Positions 1 through 11,713 of a DNA stretch of 64,000 bases are shown here, one piece after another. This DNA comes from Aspergillus flavus (taxonomy: Eukaryota; Ascomycota; Eurotiomycetes; Eurotiales; Aspergillaceae). The notes under the pieces were generated by a model. That model saw nothing but the letters and a program-made list of their open reading frames with translations. It had not been told where the DNA came from and made no database searches. The position numbers were made by a program, and so were the translations under genes. The number at the start of each line of letters is the position of its first letter. Position 1 is the stretch's first letter. The stretch spans positions 372,001 through 436,000 of the forward strand of contig NC_092410.1 in NCBI RefSeq assembly GCF_009017415.1. The letters are read 5' to 3'.

Positions 1-339
1 CACCAACTAGCCTACAAGCAGTTTAGCGTTGCGAGATTGTTTATAGGGTTGTATCAAAATATCCTAGGAAGCCATTTTTGGCGTTAAATACCTCGCCTAC
101 TTTATTGCGTTCGTCTCCTACAATCCAGATAGGTGGTTGCACTAGAAATTGCCATTGTCCCGACTCTCGACTCAGTTCGCCATGTTCAACCCAAACCAAC
201 GGTCCAGGAATTCGGTCATATACTTGTACTTGTGTCAAACTTGATCAGGATTGTTCTCGTTGCCCAGAATTATACTGCTAATTATTGGTGAGCCCTCAGA
301 ATATACCCATGCGGTCTACCAGGACTAGCTTTAGTTGCA

Positions 340-1790
340 TCAGGCGTGATCCCTCTTCGTAAACACCAGTTCCAGCGACGGCGCCACCAGCGTAAAAGTG
401 TCCATCTGTCCCTCACAAAAGGCTTTGGCCGATTGTCCTGGTGCTAAAGCAATATAATAATCACGGAGTATCACGGTGATGACACGCCGCAGTTCCATCA
501 AAGCGAGGCGTTTCCCAACACATGCGTAGGGTCCTTGTCGAACGTTAACAGGGGGATTTATGTGAACTGGGAAGGGTAATGAGAATTACCTGAGCTGAAT
601 GGAAAAAAGCAGAGCGATCCTTTACAAGCTCCAGACGAGTTGTTCATCGTTCGGGAATGAATTCATCTGGGTGCTCGAATACGCGGTTGTCTATTGTCGG
701 GGTGGGAACGAATTAATATTGTTCAGGTATACCATTACGAGGGTATTTTATTTCAATCACTAACCGCGATACACAGTGTACATCTGGACCTGTACAACAA
801 CGTTCCCAGGAATAAACTTATCGCCAATCTGCAGGCCAGCCAGTCAGATTCTAGATCTGGGAGTGCGTCTAGGCGAGATTGAAGCTCTCTAGTGATCGAT
901 GGAATACAAGCTAGATGGCAGAACACGTTGATGAGTGTCGAAGCTACCGTGTCACTAATTTGCTTTAGCCATTCGGCCGATAAATAAAGCCTTCAATTTG
1001 GCCATATGTCTTTGAAACATGGTTGGCGTGGCGCTACATACCTTCCTGCCACGACTATAAGATGAGCATCTCGGTGTAGATTAAGAGTGGCTTAGTACGA
1101 CTGTGGTCCCTGGCGATAAGCGTTGAGGATCCGAGAAAAGACGTCGGGTCGTTCGGGTTCACACTGTCGTAGGACAGTCAGTACACGTAGCAAATGGAGT
1201 TCGTCATTGACAAGCTCTACCTTTGCCCTCTCCGAGATCTGGTCAGCCACCCATTTCCAAAAACGGCGAAAGTTGCTGTTCAATAATGGGAGTCTCTTTC
1301 TAAACGGGAAAAGCTAAGCCAAGTGACTGAAATAAGCAATTCTACCCATGTCTGTGCGGATGGTTTCCAGGACGTAGGATTCCTTGCCATTGACCAGCAT
1401 GTTAGATGATTTCCCGAAGGAAAGATCGATCATGTCGTCGAAGGAAAAATATGTGAACTACTGGGTGATATTTCTCGGCTTCCCGGCATTTTTATGAATT
1501 ACTTGGAAAAGCTGATCGACGTATTTTGATACTCTGGGCTCGTAATCGTCGAGTGCTGTGCGCAGGGAAGGAAACGGCCCTTCAAATTGCCACAAACAAT
1601 ACCTCTCGTTTGCATAACCAACTGATGGAGCGTGTATCGGAGAGACGTGCAAAAATCCAGCAGAGGGTTATTGGGAAGCTTGATTATGCGTCCGAGTCTA
1701 GCTTTGCAGACATACAATTGCTGTTTACAGAGACACATTTAAAGTGGTACACATCGGCGAAGAGATATAAGTTAACACCCGCGGACTGAC
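340..1790 (-). pseudogene. Cytochrome P450 pseudogene
   Basis: A decayed fungal P450. Recognisable pieces in order are a middle segment ending in YEPRVSKYVDQL, an FSFDDMIDLSFG-like stretch, RRFWKWVADQ, the FEHPDEFIPERW motif and a haem loop containing GPYACVGKRLA with its ligand cysteine. The frame is broken by TAG at 1458-1460 and TAG at 1314-1316, both where the family normally has Trp. The helix K region around 850-880 is deleted and out of frame, and no N-terminal membrane anchor is visible. A normal fungal P450 has about 500 residues and this locus cannot encode one. The two stops are TGG to TAG changes, which on the plus strand are CpA to TpA, as repeat-induced point mutation makes. Original substrate unknown. 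Confidence 0.8.
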
Positions 1791-1986
1791 ACACGATCTA
1801 AGTTGAAAGGGTTTACATAGCTTACTGTGATGGTTGGGATTTTCTGTTGGAGAGCACAGGCTATAGAGACTGGCATTGAACCCCAATTTTGCAAGAATAC
1901 ATCATTTAGGGTATTGTTTAATTATCTCGTATCCATTACCCCATTATAGAACAAATGAAATCCTTCCTTTCGTCCAACCTCGGCAA

Positions 1987-2046
1987 TGATAACGATAACA
2001 CAAGGCGCGATAAGATCCGATAACAATTATGCTTATCACTGATAAG
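1987..2046. promoter_or_regulatory. Cluster of six HGATAR (AreA-type GATA) sites
   Basis: Six GATAA/GATAG cores with a non-G base before them lie within 60 bp, at about 1988, 1994, 2009, 2019, 2032 (reverse) and 2041. Roughly 0.2 would be expected by chance. They sit 140-195 bp upstream of the xanthine dioxygenase start. HGATAR is the binding site of the nitrogen regulator AreA/Nit2, which controls purine catabolism in Aspergillus, so the cluster fits the downstream gene. Confidence 0.7.
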
Positions 2047-2054
2047 GTGTGGAA

Positions 2055-2068
2055 TCGGCATGGCCCGT
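2055..2068. promoter_or_regulatory. UaY-like site in xanthine dioxygenase promoter
   Basis: The sequence TCGGCATGGCCCGT matches seven of the eight fixed positions of TCGG-N6-CCGA, the site of the purine-pathway activator UaY. It lies about 115 bp upstream of the start codon and directly beside the GATA cluster. One-mismatch matches are common by chance (about 20 or more per window), so the support comes from the location. Confidence 0.45.
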
Positions 2069-2182
2069 GGACCGGGATTGTCCGCCTCCGAGAGTGTCGG
2101 CGAGTATAAGTGGTGGTCCGTGTTGACATCTCAGCTTCAATCCGATGAATTTGGACTGCTTTAGCGCATATACAGAATCATC

Positions 2183-3419
2183 ATGCCAGCAACTGTTCAA
2201 CCACTCACTCCCCCAGCGGGATCCGACATTAACTTCGGCGCTGTCATTGACAACGTCGATCTCGAGAATATCACTGGTATAACCCTTCTAGCCCTTCCAT
2301 CCTTCCATCCATTTCATGTACTTTAACAAGAAACTCATAATCTCCAGACGAAACATTCTCCACAATCCATTCCGCCCTCTACAACCACCAAGTAGTAATT
2401 TTCAAAAATCAACACCACCTCACCCCCAAAGCCCAATACCACCTCACCCAACGCTTCGACCCCTCATCCACTCAATACGGCCACGGCAAAACAATCGACG
2501 CAAAGCGAAGCATCCTACACCCAGACCTGAAGACCGTGCCGCACCAACCCCAGGTGCAAATAATCGGTCATGGCTCCATCGACTCTTACGAAGGTCTATC
2601 CAACTTCCAATTGAAACATCCCCATCACAAGACCTTCCACCGCGATGCCATCCCTCCGGAGGAGGATTATGATTTCACTCGGTTTTATAGATGGCATATT
2701 GATGCTGCGCTGTACGAGTATTATCCACCGAAGGTGACGACGTTACTGGCGGTGAAGGTACCAAAGGGTCGACGACAGACGCTTCGGTATGACGATGGCT
2801 CAGATGAGACGTTGGATGTGCCTCTTGGAACGACAGCTTTTGTTAATGGGGAGAGGATGTTTGAGATGTTGTCTGATGAAGATAAGGAGTTTGTCTTGGG
2901 GAGTAGGGTTGAATATGCGCCTCATCCGTATGCCCATTCTCGATCTCTACATTGGTGGTCAGATATAAGCTAACAAGATATAGATACATCTGGATGAGTC
3001 CTGCCCGTTCCCTCCCAACAGGACTAGGCCTCTACTCCGAAGGTCTTGAATTATCCGAATCCGAGCTGCCGCCTATCGACCAATCAAAGATCATGATCCT
3101 GCCCATGGTTTGGAAGAACCCTGTTACAGGAAAACCAGCGCTACAGATCCACCCCTCCGCTGTACGGAAGATCCATCAGAAAGATGGATCCGTTATTGAT
3201 GATCTAGCCCGTGTCCGGGAGATTGTCTACCGGTTACAGCGGCCAGCGATCAGCCCGAAGCATGTCTACGTGCATGATTGGGAAGAGGGTGATCTCGTCT
3301 TGTTCCATAATCGGGGTGTGTTGCACTCGGTGGTGGGGGCGTTTGGGGATGATGAGGTGAGGCTGTTTAGACAGTGTAATTTGGCGGCGGGGGAGGCTCC
3401 GGTGGGGATGAGTGATTGA
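2183..3419 (+). CDS. xanA: Alpha-ketoglutarate-dependent xanthine dioxygenase (XanA-like)
   Basis: Three exons (2183-2276, 2348-2927, 2984-3419) encode 369 residues, close to the 370 of Aspergillus nidulans XanA. XanA is an Fe(II)/2-oxoglutarate TauD-family enzyme that hydroxylates xanthine to uric acid without a molybdenum cofactor. The facial triad is visible as H148 and D150 in WHIDAALY and H339 in GVLHSVVG. A following Arg in VRLFRQCN would hold 2-oxoglutarate. Residues equivalent to those implicated in xanthine binding in XanA (K121, E136, Q355, N357) are present; this equivalence rests on my recollection of the family. The promoter carries GATA sites and a UaY-like site, consistent with nitrogen control. 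No signal peptide is seen, so the enzyme is probably cytosolic. Confidence 0.88.
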
Positions 3420-3757
3420 TTGTAGTGTATTTGAAATGAAGCGATGTGTGTTTATTATATAGAATTTAAACTTTTAGATTTCTCACTTATATTGATATTG
3501 ATGACTGGTACTGCCCCATATTAAACCCCATTATTTTCATTAATCCCTCATCCACTAGAAATACCAGAAACGCTTAAAATAAGGGTATATGATGCTAAAT
3601 ACAAGCTGGTATCAAGAACGTCTTTGTCTATGTGCTCTTTATCCCAATGCAATTAAATCCCGAAATTGGCTCATGAGACATTAGTCGGTCATGAGACGTT
3701 ACTTTTAACAAGTTAATGCAAAAATCAATGCGCAAGTTCCTGTTGATTGTTAATAAT
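3420..3757. other. Intergenic, convergent 3' ends
   Basis: AT-rich spacer between the xanthine dioxygenase and the convergent MFS transporter. I see no gene or conserved element in it. Confidence 0.6.
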
Positions 3758-5781
3758 CTAGGAGAAGAATAAGAGATAAGAACAGGGCAAATCAACACTT
3801 ACGCTGGCAAGCTTGCTCTTCGCTCTAATCTTGGCCCCATAGAAGGATAGGACCCATGGTACAAGTGTCAGGGCGGCTCCCTAGAAACATTAGCTCAACG
3901 TTCTGAATTAACACAAAGCTCGGATAAACTTACAATTCCACCCAACAAGCTAGAAGCAGCAGGATATCCCAGGTTTGTGAACAAAGCATGGGTCACGAGG
4001 GGGAAGACACCACCCAAGAGATTACGACCTGGACACTGTGTTAGATAGTATCTTATCACTATACTACATGGTACTTACAGCAAGACTGTGCGGCAATCGC
4101 CGAACTGGCAAAACGATGATACGTATCAGCCAGATAGTTAAAGACCGCCAAATAAATGGACAAGATGCCCATGGTGGCACAGCCGACAGCCAAAGCCGGA
4201 GCGATCCAATGCACAGACGGATACGAGGACCACCCGAACCAGAACAGGCCGGCGGGCATGAGCACTGCCTGGACACAGGCGAAATAGAGACGTTTCTCTG
4301 GGGTGTTGGGAAGCTTCACGAATCGGCTGACGACTCTTTCCTGGTAGATACTGATGAGGGTGGCGATGATCACGGCGACACACATTGCTGATCGGGTTAG
4401 TTTTGTTCTGAACAGCATGAGGCAAGAGTAACCTACATGTGAAAACAGCGCCTGATTGTTCAACGTTGAAACCATGGTTCGTCTGGAAGATTAACGGGAC
4501 GGAGCCGAACTGGAGATACAGCACGGCCCAGCTGAAAGCCGCCCAAAGGGAGAAGAAGAAAACCACCGGTTCAGTGAAAAGCATGTCTGGCAATAGTCAG
4601 CTTTAAGTATTCGTGGATGGTTTCCAGGGCAGAACATACGAAAAGGCCGATAGAGGGAGATGGAGATCATTTGTCCAAGAGACGCTCGTTGCTCATCGCT
4701 CTTGACCTTCCAACGGATTCGTTTTGTAAGCTGCTTCTCTCCAGACTCATCCGCCATAATTACGCCGAAATGACCTGCATCTTCAAGCGCCTCGTAGTAT
4801 TTGTTCAGTGCTTGCGCTTTGCGACTAAGAATGACGCTGCCACGGGTTTCTTTGAAGAAAAAGAAGATGATAACAACGAAGACAGCCGACACGATCGCAT
4901 GCGAGTAGTAGATCCAGCGCCATGTAGTATGATAGACGATTACGCTGCACAATAATGGCGCAAGACCAGTACCGAACAGTGCAGCACCCGAGAAAAGAGC
5001 CATGGGAGTGTTGCGATCCTCCGCATGGTAAATGTCACTGATGACACCACCAACCATGGTTGAGAATGTCGCTGCATTTATTAGCAAAATAATGAAAATT
5101 AACAGTATATAAGGAGCAACATACACGCGCCAACGCCTTGGAAGAATCTCGCTACGAGCAGTCCCGCAAACAGATGCGTTCCACCACAAGCGAGAATACA
5201 TGCTACATAAGGTAGGTTAGAATCAGTCCGACATAGTTCATTCGAGATTACATACCTGTGAAAACGACACCACTAACAACGAAAATCGGCCGTCTTCCAT
5301 TGAGCTCCGAAAACGGAGCCAAAACCATGGGTGCCAAGGCAAACCCTATACAAAAGATGGTGATACTCAAATTGTATACCACACCACTTATGCCCCATTT
5401 CGCTGTTAGCTCCGTCGAGGCCGGACTAACTTCACCTGCCGAATAACCAGCGAGGGCAGTCACACCGCACGAAATCCAGGTCATCATCGTTTTTCTCCAT
5501 TTGGGCCAGAGAAACGGGGAAATGTATTGCTTCATATCGGGACATTCTGGCGCGGGGGACTGGTTAGGGCCGGGCGGCAATGTGATCTGCGGCGTCGGTA
5601 GCGGCGTTTCGAGCTCGAGATAAAGATATTCGATTTCCTGTGTTGGGAGGGCATCTTTGCGTTCGACGTCGACATCTGTAGAACAGATGGTTTCGCCGGA
5701 GCTCGAATGAGGACTGGGGCGTGACAGTCCCATGGCTACAGGTGTAGGAAATCGTGTTTCTACCAGGGCTGAATGTGTCAT
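3758..5781 (-). CDS. MFS transporter, DHA1 drug:H+ antiporter type
   Basis: A multi-exon 12-TM major facilitator of the fungal multidrug (DHA1) type. An N-terminal cytosolic region of about 100 residues with acidic and Pro-rich stretches is followed by the first TM segments, the loop motif ELNGRRP, VGGVISDIYHAEDRNTPMA, the central loop around residue 300 and the second six-helix half. All splice junctions I traced are GT..AG (for example donors after VVFTG, GVGA, SLYRPF and GAVFT). The C-terminus is uncertain: a strong GTAAGT after KLAS either opens a last intron, with the stop near 3725, or is read through to the TAG at 3758. Substrate unknown; efflux of a small organic molecule is the family expectation. 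Confidence 0.8.
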
Positions 5782-6275
5782 ACTCTGGCCTGGGGGCTGT
5801 TGAATTTATAATGATCTACATTTCTGGTCTAGATTTTGCGCCTTCCGAGAAAATGACCCAATTTGGTGCGAAATTGGAGAAGCTTGGACGCACGCTTAGT
5901 TCGGAGTATGCCCTATCGTCCGGAGTATATCGTCCGGATTTGAATTTGTGAGCCTCTACATTGTTTTCGCTATGTTCGTCGTGATTTATACTACTTCTCA
6001 CATCTGCTATATAGATCAACAGCATTGTCTCCTGCTCATAACTTAGTATATTGCTATTGTAGGTGGTATAGAATACTCTTCTCTGCTACAGCGGCTCAAG
6101 ATACGGACAAGGATACGAAAAACTCATTCGGGGAGAAAACTTCCCCACATCTCCAATTCGGAGACGGATGGTTAATAATCCAATCCACCGCAAAATTGTT
6201 GACTCACAAAGCCGAATGAAAAAGGAAAAAACAAAGAGATTTCTCAAATGTCTCCGAAACCACGTCATCGTCTGC
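5782..6275. other. Intergenic, promoter of the DHA1 transporter
   Basis: Contains the upstream region of the minus-strand transporter and the 3' flank of the next minus-strand gene. The small open frames here have no recognisable protein content. Confidence 0.5.
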
Positions 6276-7684
6276 TTACCTACCCACGGTCTTTCGCAAT
6301 TTAGGCTCCAGAGGGAAAATCTGTTCCTCCACCTTGACGTTCCCATATACGTTTTCCCAGCGTTCTCGCAGAGGCTCCGGTGTCGCCCACGCGTTCTCGG
6401 GATCGCGCAGCCAAAGTCGCAGAAGATGGCGTCTGCGTTTCTGTCAGCACGATAAAACTATAAAAAAGAGATAATGAAGCACTTACTCCTTGTCAGGCTC
6501 GTCCCGGAATCCCTTCCGCGCGTGGAAAATACTCAGGTTGTTAATATACTGGACGTCGCCCTTTTGGAAATCCAATGCGGCGCTGTGTTCCTCGGCTAGA
6601 AAGTGAAGCGCGTCAAGCGCCTCGGCCTGGGCCTCAGAGATCGGGGGAATATTGGTCGACCGTGGTTGAGCAAGGAATCCGGTGAAATAACGACGAGCGT
6701 ATTGGATCAGAACGCGTTCGGGGGTGGTGTCGGTTGCCTTCTGGTGGTAAAGAAGGGGGCGAGTGGTATAGGGCTTTTCGGGGTCATTGAATCTGATGAT
6801 TCCCGGATTAGCGACCGACAATTTCCTACGAACCTACGATGACTTACCCATCGACCGGCCATGGCTCCGACAACGTACGGATCAAATCCGGCCTCTCTTT
6901 GGCGAGAATGTTATACACCAACCAACTGCTCGAAATTTGACTTTCGCCTCCTTCGGCTGCGGGGTGGAGACAGAGGAGGGAAATGATATCGCCGGAATCT
7001 GTGTGGAACACTTGTTTATCTGCCGTGTTGGACGGTGCGCCGATCGCATTAGCTGCACTCGTGCGCGTCAAATCCTTGATATGCGACAGGACCACCGAGC
7101 CACCGCCTGGCGTATACCGTCTGTCTTCCTGGCGGCCGCGGATATTCCCGATGTGTGATGAGACACCTGCATATATGATGATATTTTCTTCACGGGTGTA
7201 GCGATCGATATCGAGTCCGCGGAGGACGAAGAATCCCCGGCCGTTATGAATTTCATTCGAGAGTGATCGCAGGGTTGGACGAAGGGTGGGCAAAGGGAAT
7301 GTGTCCTGGTTAATATTTCCCAGGCTCAAATTCTGGGCTATAGGGAATCAGCATAGTTCCTGCCCATGCGCTCCCTGTATATGATCTCGATGAAGCGCAT
7401 TACTGGATGAGATGGGAACGGTAAGGTATACCCTGAAAGCTCTTCAGCGCCGCATCAATTTCCTCCCTGTGCGCATCATTCAACCTGTAGATCCAGTCAT
7501 CCCGCTTCTCGACGTCCTTTCCCTCCCAAACCAGGGGTGAGTCTAATTTCTGCGGAAACCCATCAGGTAGGGTCTTGGAAAGCTGCTCGGTAGCCTGTCT
7601 GCGCGCCTTTCGCGCCGTATACTTTTCGTAGTCTGGGTGATATTGGATATCAGGCTGAACGAGAGTCTGCACGGCGACCGACAT
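6276..7684 (-). CDS. TauD/TfdA-family Fe(II)/2-oxoglutarate dioxygenase
   Basis: Four exons (7684-7432, 7337-6848, 6825-6487, 6432-6276) give 412 residues. The core carries the HxD motif in VFHTDSGDIIS, a distal His in NNLSIFHARKGF and the Arg-rich RHLLRLWLRDPENAW that binds 2-oxoglutarate. This arrangement belongs to the broad fungal group annotated as taurine catabolism dioxygenase or clavaminate-synthase-like; the true substrate cannot be read from sequence. The first donor is GTATAC just after LKSFQ, because reading through gives a stop. The last acceptor is the GCAG immediately before RHLL, the only one that keeps frame. It is not close to the xanthine dioxygenase, which carries different active-site surroundings. 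Confidence 0.82.
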
Positions 7685-8154
7685 GATTACGTGTAGGAGA
7701 TCTTATTCACGGTAGATTTGCTATAGTAAACACTCAAACAGAGGTAGTTCTACTGTGTTTTATCTACGAATCTAAGACGTTGCATACCCCGCAGCATACA
7801 ATCACATCATCAAATGACGGCGCAGCAAATCATTGCGCCATATGGCCCGAAGATTGCTATGGCGGCACCCAAACAATCACAGTCTTCGTAGGACACTTCT
7901 GGAACCAGTAAAATGATGTGATCGCATGCATTTACCCCATCGAGAAGAAGATTGGGTCGGGCAAGTTTTCGATCGAAACCTAACCATTCATGATGGCCAG
8001 AGCACTCCCTGTCACTAACCCTAGTTACGTTGCCTGGATTTCTAAGCAACAATATCATCACATACTATAAGCCCAGTTCTCTAAGAATGTCTCGGATATT
8101 CGGAGAAATAAACACTCGTAACTTCATTCCTCAAGTCATTATGCATAAACTTGA
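7685..8154. other. Intergenic between co-directional minus-strand genes
   Basis: Promoter region of the dioxygenase and terminator region of the sugar transporter. No gene seen. Confidence 0.5.
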
Positions 8155-9796
8155 CTATTCCTCAAGCCTCCGCCCGTCAATATCAATATCAATCTTATAA
8201 TACTTGAACTTCCGACTAGGGACCTTCCTTTCGAAAAGGATATCCAACTCCTCAAAGGTCCTGCCCTTGGTTTCTGGCATACACCAGTAAACATATATAA
8301 CACAGAGAACACTAAGTCCAGAGAAGAGGAAGCCGATCTTCCCCTTCCAGTCGGCTTCGTCTTCATTCATAGCGTACGGGATAGCGACCGCGAAGACCAC
8401 CGACCACACGAAGCAGGCTACCGTCGCCAAGGCGATCGTGAACCCTCGCAGAGCAGCGGAGGATACTTCGGCCAGAAGCACGTAGCAGAACGGCCCGAGA
8501 CTGAGATCATATACAAATGTGCAGACTAACATCAGACCGCATTGCGCCCATACCGTGTTTGTTTCACGCGGGGCCAGATCCACGGCACCGATTATAAACA
8601 ACAGAAGTGCTAGCGAAGAACAGCCGAAAAGGTACATAGTTCGCCGACCGACATATGATAGCAAGAACCAAGAGATGCAAGTTCCCAGGAGCCCGATGGC
8701 AGTCAGACCGAGGTTCATTGAGAAGGCATCGGATGAGTCGAGGCCAGCCAGTTCCATGAAGTGGACGGCGTAGTTGATGAAAAACACATTGCCGGTGAAC
8801 GCCTGCATACTGTATGCCATTACGCAAATCATCAGTCGGCGGAAGTTGGGCCCGCGGAAGCATTCCCTGTAGTGGGGCCGGTCGCCTTGGAACTCCTCTT
8901 CTAGACGGAGTGTCTCTCGAATATGTGCTAGCTTTCGCGATACGTCTATGCTGGGTGTGGCCAGGCGACGTAGGGATGCGCGTGCTGCGTCGTATCGGCC
9001 CTTGCGACATAGCCAATATGGTGGGTCCGGGCAGAAAGATACTAGGAAGAGCATGATGCACGGTAATGCCCACTGAGTGGCGATGGGGATTTTGTAGGAC
9101 AGCTCGCTCTCCATAGACTGAGTCCCCTTCAAGATACCCGAAGCGATCAGGGAGCCGATGGAAAACGCCAGGTTCGTCATGGTAGCGGCAAACCCGCGCA
9201 GGACGAGTGGGGTCACTTCGCCGACGTACGCCGAAGCGCAAATTGGATAGAATGCGATCACTGCGCCGTTGACGAGTTGACCGACAAAAAGCTGGGCGGG
9301 CGTGTGGCTGAAAAACTGGATGAAGATGAAGGCGATGGACAAGCACGAACACATCGCGATCATGATACGGGGCCCGAAGCGGTTGTAGGCGGCTCCAGAG
9401 CAGAGGGCGCCCACGATAGCACCCAGGAGATTGGCATAGTTGAAGGCCGAAAGCCACCGCGCGGCGATCATGTACGTTCCGTTGTGATTGTAGCCATACG
9501 TCTCTTTGAATGCATCCAGGCCGACGAGACCTTTCACCACACCCCCATCGATCCCCTTAAGAATAGTTGCCTATAGTCTTGAGCAAATTGTTTTGGAGGT
9601 ACTGTTGTTGGAACGTTCTCACCAGATTCATGAATAAACCCCACCCCACCGCGGGCCAGTGCAGCCGCATGGCGGTCCAAAAGTCCTGGTTATGCTCATC
9701 CTTCGAAAACAGAAATGAAAGCTCTGCATCCTCGATTGCCGACGCCGGGACAGTTTGGACCAGAGTGGTCTGCTTGTCTGCAGCTTTACTGGTCAT
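8155..9796 (-). CDS. MFS sugar transporter (alpha-glucoside/hexose permease-like)
   Basis: Two exons (9796-9623 and 9570-8155) encode 529 residues. The intron starts at GTGAGAACG inside the first membrane helix and restores the frame MNL-ATILKGIDGG. Sugar-porter signatures are present: RFGPR after TM2, the VGEVTP and LRG loop before TM5, SYVGRR in the second half and PETKGRTFEELD after TM12. The N-terminus is cytosolic, with an acidic patch near DAELSFLFSKDEH, as in maltose and alpha-glucoside permeases. The neighbouring pyranose oxidase/dehydratase pair acts on sugars, so sugar supply is possible, but a 1.9-kb gap separates them and no shared promoter is seen. Confidence 0.88.
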
Positions 9797-10319
9797 AATT
9801 TTCAGTCGACGAGGGGTAGAATGTTAGGGCTTCATTTTGCCATCCTGAGAAAATATATACCGACCATGGGCTTGGCATCGCTCGGGAATCCAATGGTTGG
9901 GCCGCGATTAATCACCCTATCAGCTCATAGCAATCGAATTCATAACATAATTTATTTTCCCCGCGGGTCCTCATGCCAAGGTTTCTCTGCGTTTACGGAG
10001 TAGACATGGTGATTTATATCAGATAGTCCATGATGAAGTATGCTAGCGGACTTCCATGGGTCTTTTCCTTGTGTGGTGATAGAATGTATATGGTTGTATG
10101 TCTTTGATCGGGTCAGATATATATAAACCGTCGTAATCCCTTGTTGTACCTTAATATGCATAGTTTAACAGCAAGTGGACAAGAACGATTGAAAGAAGCT
10201 TTATACTACCATTAAGGGCAGTTCGTTCCAAACGCTTAGTTCCTTCACTATCATTATATAAATTCTTCTAAAGTAGAAAACTAAAAATCTTAATTTAATA
10301 TTATATTATAGTTGTTAAC

Positions 10320-10395
10320 GGGTCGGGTTTTAGCACCCGCCCCGAACCCGTGCAGATTGAAGTCGACCCGACCCGGGGTTTCGCAGCCCTAGTCC
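10320..10395 (-). repeat. Degenerate hAT-like terminal repeat
   Basis: GC-rich stretch of repeated CCCGACCCG-type units ending in GGGGTTTCGCAGCCCTAG. Read on the minus strand it begins CTAGGGCTGCGAAACCCC, like the CAGGG-type ends of fungal hAT elements. I see no matching opposite end or transposase nearby, so it is a scar or a solo end. Confidence 0.4.
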
Positions 10396-10534
10396 TAATA
10401 GGTTAGCACTGCTTAGTCAGCTGCACCTTACCTACCTAGTATACCGACTAGCCTATTCCAGTCTAGTATAAAACCTTACCTAGACCAATTTTTAAAGCTC
10501 CATATTTCTACCAATTCTACTCCCCCTGCAGAAT

Positions 10535-10590
10535 CGCGGGTTTGGGGCGGGTTCGGGTCGGGGATAGCGGTTTAACCGTACCACTCTAAC
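10535..10590 (-). repeat. Degenerate terminal repeat, related to 29521-29581
   Basis: Contains GGGTTCGGGTCGGG, then ATAGCGGTT and TACCACTCTA. The same blocks in the same order and orientation occur at 29521-29581. Shared GC-rich ends in otherwise unrelated intergenic DNA indicate two decayed copies of one transposon or MITE family. Confidence 0.55.
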
Positions 10591-11713
10591 TCTGATTCCC
10601 CAGTTACTAGGGTATACGGAGTAGGTGGATGTACTCCTGACAAACTTGCCCGCTGCAGCGATACCAGCCTCCGATTGGCTGCTTTGCATTAACTTTGGGC
10701 CTCTGCCGAGAACCGGCACTGTCATGCCATTCAGCAACGCGTAAGACCGCTATGAATGAATCGATCAGCTCAGCCGCAGAATGACCCACATGCACGCACG
10801 TAAGTAATGTCAGTATTCTAAACTATGGCTAGCGGGACCTCCCTGGATTCGGGGCTGCCGGTTTGGAATTTTTCTAGTTTTAGAATTATTGTTTTCATCT
10901 ATATTATCAACAGTCCGGAATCGATTCTGCATATCAATTGTTGACTGATCGATGGATTTGATCCTAGTCGGGTTTTGTTGGGGTCTGCCAAGCCGATCTG
11001 GATAGGTAGTCAGTCTGCTGGTGGTAAACAACGTCAAATTGGTCTTGACATCTTACTACCGTCTCTGACACTTCGGAGCCAACCTTAAGGAGTTTTATTT
11101 GACTTGACCTTGGGATATGGCATAAAGTTTAAGTGGACTACGGCCTTCTACGTTTTGCAACTCCACACTGTCTCCTCTCATCGAAAAGAGAAAAAAAAAA
11201 AAAAAAAGCAGAACAAAGAAAGAAACAAAGTTCAGTAGTGAGGTTCATTTCCGGAAAGGGTATGTATGGCATTTAAAGAATTATGGCAAGGACGACATGA
11301 CCCACTTCACTGGATATGTCGCTGAGCTGAAAGAGGATTTTCCTAGAATTACTGAAGCTTGCAGCACATAGCCGGGTGGGTAAGATCGTCATTAAACTAG
11401 GCGTCCTAAATTCAGTATCACAGCCATTCTTCCCATTTGGTTTAAACGAAGGTCGTTCGGATTGCCTCTCTCCAGTATGTATCTGCATACATTCCTTGGT
11501 TGACCACCATGAATGCAACTTCATGAACTTATTGAATTCCATTACGTTGAACACAGCAAGGTGGAGACACACAAAGTCCCAATTAGAAAGGAACCACATC
11601 AGACTAAATACTCGAATTGACAGTAAACGACGTACATTAGGGGTCGAGGAGTACCAAATCCGGGGGTAGAGAGCAAGAGCCGTGACCTACCATAGTAGAT
11701 CCGCTCGGGCAGC

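Larger units (their letters stand above)
9797..11713. other. Gene-poor spacer with degenerate repeats
   Basis: Nearly 2 kb with no credible gene. It holds an AT-rich patch (10240-10315), two hAT-like element ends (see repeat entries) and an A-tract at about 11191-11208. Open frames here are short and lack recognisable domains. Confidence 0.6.

Noticed and set aside
8564..9457. Long minus-strand open frame of 297 codons
   Set aside because: It overlaps the sugar transporter in another frame, is Arg/Pro-rich and has no domain; the transporter frame has full family motifs.
11273..11599. 108-codon minus-strand frame downstream of the dehydratase
   Set aside because: No recognisable motif and no plausible splice link to the dehydratase stop region.
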